Assembly: GCA_030592225.1 (NCBI GenBank)
Contig: JAUVJT010000028.1
Location: forward strand, 1-15,731
DNA from: Candidatus Stahliibacteriota bacterium
Lineage (GTDB): Bacteria; Hydrothermota; Tepidihabitantia; B3-TA06
Length of the DNA stretch: 15,731 nt
Direction: 5' to 3'
The first letter of the stretch is position 1. The number at the start of each line of letters is the position of its first letter. The notes beneath the pieces are model-generated. The model saw only the letters and a program-made list of their open reading frames with translations. It searched no databases and was not told the origin of the DNA. The translations under genes were made by a program, and so were the position numbers. Shown here piece by piece: positions 13,682-15,731 of the stretch.

Positions 13682-14983
13682 ATGACGCCCTACGACTTCA
13701 TCTGCCTTAAGCGCGAAGGCAAGTCCAATGATCCCGACGACATAAAGCGGTTCGTGCAGGAATACGTGGACGGTTCAGTTGCAGACTACCAGGTCTCTGC
13801 CTGGCTGATGGCAGTGTGTTTCAACGGGTTGAACGAAGAGGAGTTGACTGCCTATACCGAGGCGCTTATTGAATCGGGTGAACGGTTTGATCTCAGTTCG
13901 ATCCCCGGGTTTACGGTAGACAAGCACTCCACCGGCGGGGTGGGCGACAAGGCCTCGCTGGTGCTGGCTCCCCTTGTTGCCGCGTGCGGGGTGATAGTAC
14001 CGATGATTTCAGGGCGAGGATTGGGGCACACCGGGGGGACACTTGATAAGCTGGCGTCAATACCCGGGTTCAGAACCGATTTGACGGCAGAGGAGTTCAA
14101 GAGATATCTGAGAGAGATTGGTGTGGCAATGATGGGCCAGACCCCTTGCTTATGTCCGGCTGACGGGAGGATTTACGCATTGAGGGACGTAACAGCCACA
14201 GTGGAATCTATTCCGTTGATCGCGGCATCCATATCGGCAAAGAAGATAGCCGAAGGGACTGACGGACTGGTTCTGGACGTAAAGGTAGGCAACGGGGCGT
14301 TTATGACTGACGAACAGTCAGCCGAGCTACTTGCCCGCGAGATAATCTCAATCACTAATCGATTCAATGTTAAAACAACATCTATCCTGTCAGACATGAA
14401 TCAGCCGTTGGGACGGGCGGTAGGCAATGCGCTGGAGGTGGCAGAAGCAATAGAGTGTTTGAGAGGTAAGGGACCTGCAGATTTGCGTCAGCTTGTGCTG
14501 GAACTGGCTGCCCAGATGCTGGTACTGGCCGGATGGACCGATGCTGATAAGGCCAGAGCTGATGCAGAGAGAGCGCTGGATTCAGGCAAGGCTACCGGTA
14601 AATTCAGGGATATGGTAACCATGCAGGGAGGGGATGCACGGATTGCCGATGACTTGTCCCTGCTGCCGCAAGCGAGATTCAAGATTCCGGTAAGAGCCGT
14701 GGAATCGGGTATAATCCAGAATATAGACACTTACAGGATTGGGATATTGGGTGGTCAACTCGGTGCGGGGAGAAGACGGAAGGACGACCGGATTGACCCC
14801 GCGGTGGGGTTTGAGATTGCCAGGAAAACGGCAGATGAGGTCGAGAAAGGTGAAGTTCTGGCTCTCGTCCATGCAAACGATGAATCTGCAGGGCTTAGGA
14901 TTGCGGAGGAGTTGAGGAAGTGTTTTGAGCTTGGAGAGGAGAAAATGTTGCCCCATCCTCTGATTGTTAAAAAAGTAGGTTAA
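13682..14983 (+). CDS. Pyrimidine-nucleoside/thymidine phosphorylase
   Basis: The 433-residue cytoplasmic enzyme cleaves thymidine, and possibly uridine, with phosphate to a free base and (deoxy)ribose 1-phosphate in nucleoside salvage. The family signature is intact: DKHSTGGVGDK (residues 80-90, catalytic-type H82) and SGRGLGHTGGTLDKL (110-124). RDVTATVESIPLI...S.SAKK provides R168, S183 and K187 at the spacing of R171, S186 and K190 in the E. coli enzyme. LDVKVGNGAFM follows, with the usual C-terminal pyrimidine-nucleoside-phosphorylase domain. Length equals that of Bacillus-type Pdp, so Pdp versus DeoA specificity is not settled and no symbol is given. A frame extension to 13619 would start inside the terminator and is rejected. 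The ATG is probably read from a leaderless mRNA. The next gene follows after 9 nt. Confidence 0.95.
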   Translation: MTPYDFICLKREGKSNDPDDIKRFVQEYVDGSVADYQVSAWLMAVCFNGLNEEELTAYTEALIESGERFDLSSIPGFTVDKHSTGGVGDKASLVLAPLVAACGVIVPMISGRGLGHTGGTLDKLASIPGFRTDLTAEEFKRYLREIGVAMMGQTPCLCPADGRIYALRDVTATVESIPLIAASISAKKIAEGTDGLVLDVKVGNGAFMTDEQSAELLAREIISITNRFNVKTTSILSDMNQPLGRAVGNALEVAEAIECLRGKGPADLRQLVLELAAQMLVLAGWTDADKARADAERALDSGKATGKFRDMVTMQGGDARIADDLSLLPQARFKIPVRAVESGIIQNIDTYRIGILGGQLGAGRRRKDDRIDPAVGFEIARKTADEVEKGEVLALVHANDESAGLRIAEELRKCFELGEEKMLPHPLIVKKVG

Positions 14984-14992
14984 GGAGGCCAA

Positions 14993-15712
14993 ATGTCACT
15001 TAACAAGGAAGAGAAATTGAAGATTCTGGAACAGCTGAAGCACGCAACAAATTTCAATTTGCACGTTGGATCACTGCTCGATCGTTATACTTGTAAACAC
15101 ATTTCGCCACTGAGAGATATTACAAGCGCAGAAACGTTCGAAGAACTTAAAGTAGACATAAATATCTTCTGGGAATATCTCAAGTCTAAAGGATACGTTT
15201 ACATTAGCGGTCACCACGCTGGTGAATCTTTCAAGCCGAACATCAAGAAAATTGAAGAATTATGCGGAACCCTCAAAGAATTAGGGGATATTATTGAAAT
15301 TGATTTGGATTCCGTGGTTTTTCACAAGCAACTTCGGGAGGAGATAAGAACCTCTTTTGAAAATGGTGACTATGTCACGTGTCTTAGCGAAGCAACCAAA
15401 CTACTGGAACGAAACATCCGAACTAAAGCGGAAGCACCTTCTACAGAGAGAGGGATAAGTTTAGCTTCATTCGCTTTCAACGCTAAAAATGGCAAATTGA
15501 CCATCCCGTATTGCCAAGACAACAAACATCAGGAAGGCATACACCTCTTATACAGAGGAGCATTTGGTTACATCCGGAATTTAGCTATTCATCATTCCGA
15601 TGTGCTCAACGATCAACACGATAACCTTCAAATGATTATCTTCATAGACTTCTTGCTTCGTCTACTTGATCAATCTCAGCCGCGTCCATTTATCAACACG
15701 CAAGACACGTAA
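14993..15712 (+). CDS. TIGR02391-family protein with HEPN-like RX4H motif
   Basis: The 239-residue product is visibly more A+T-rich than its neighbours. The C-terminal half (about residues 110-225) matches the pattern of the TIGR02391 (hypothetical Ymh) family: an acidic/aromatic helix ENGDYVTCLSEATKLLERNI, then LASFAFNAKNGKLTI, EGIHLLYRGAFGYIRNLAIH and a terminal FLLRLLDQSQ. RNLAIHH (R195, N196, H200) fits the RX4-6H motif of HEPN-superfamily domains, which are often RNases or nucleotide-binding in defence and toxin systems. Activity here is inference. The N-terminal 100 residues are unrecognised. AAGGAGG precedes the ATG and lies just after the phosphorylase stop, so the two are likely cotranscribed, though composition suggests separate origin. 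No antitoxin or nucleotidyltransferase partner is visible before the window ends. Confidence 0.85.
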   Translation: MSLNKEEKLKILEQLKHATNFNLHVGSLLDRYTCKHISPLRDITSAETFEELKVDINIFWEYLKSKGYVYISGHHAGESFKPNIKKIEELCGTLKELGDIIEIDLDSVVFHKQLREEIRTSFENGDYVTCLSEATKLLERNIRTKAEAPSTERGISLASFAFNAKNGKLTIPYCQDNKHQEGIHLLYRGAFGYIRNLAIHHSDVLNDQHDNLQMIIFIDFLLRLLDQSQPRPFINTQDT

Positions 15713-15731
15713 CACCTTAACTTAACTGACA

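Overview
The window is a compact, roughly 50% G+C bacterial segment carrying 12 convincing protein genes, one possible short leader ORF and one doubtful small ORF. No rRNA, tRNA, transposase or CRISPR array is visible. Gene content points to a Gram-negative of the FCB-like or candidate-phylum type (WOR-3/Stahlbacteria- or Cloacimonadota-like). It has outer-membrane lipoproteins, a carboxypeptidase-regulatory/TonB-dependent receptor with a DUF4249 lipoprotein, a PD40-OmpA lipoprotein, and secreted beta-propellers ending in type IX-like/FlgD-like sorting domains. The promoters have TTGACA/TATAAT-like hexamers rather than the Bacteroidota TTTG/TAnnTTTG type, which argues against Bacteroidota proper. 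The lineage is inference from these features only.

Layout. At 1-48 an upstream terminator abuts a promoter. It drives a plus-strand cluster: a possible leaderless 50-codon leader ORF (88-240), two paralogous exported proteins (237-1037, 1047-1850) and a BamC-like lipoprotein (1912-2439). A repeat-bearing spacer follows. A third, diverged paralogue (2742-3590) has its own promoter. A PflX-type radical SAM gene (3665-4639) comes next. A perfect 32-bp palindrome separates it from a minus-strand block: a seven-repeat propeller protein (6081-4693), a PD40/OmpA lipoprotein (8249-6414), and a DUF4249-type lipoprotein (9376-8510) overlapping the end of a TonB-dependent receptor gene (11691-9373). A divergent promoter region leads to an eight-repeat PQQ-like propeller protein (11897-13294), then a doubtful small ORF, a terminator, pyrimidine-nucleoside phosphorylase (13682-14983) and a HEPN-like TIGR02391-family protein (14993-15712).

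How the genes fit together. Most encode cell-surface or exported products: TonB-dependent uptake, OmpA-type peptidoglycan anchoring, secreted propellers, and a small family of exported FnIII-like proteins sharing a GLRW C-terminal motif. The two clear cytoplasmic functions are the radical SAM enzyme and nucleoside salvage.

The most notable signals are three. First, a recurrent promoter layout, TTGACA-N16-TANNNT-like, places an ATG only 5-6 nt past the -10 box for four major genes and the leader ORF, implying leaderless mRNAs. Second, a nearly identical 119-bp tract joins the 3' ends of two otherwise diverged paralogues, suggesting gene conversion. Third, the three-member FnIII-like/GLRW family itself matches nothing I recognise.
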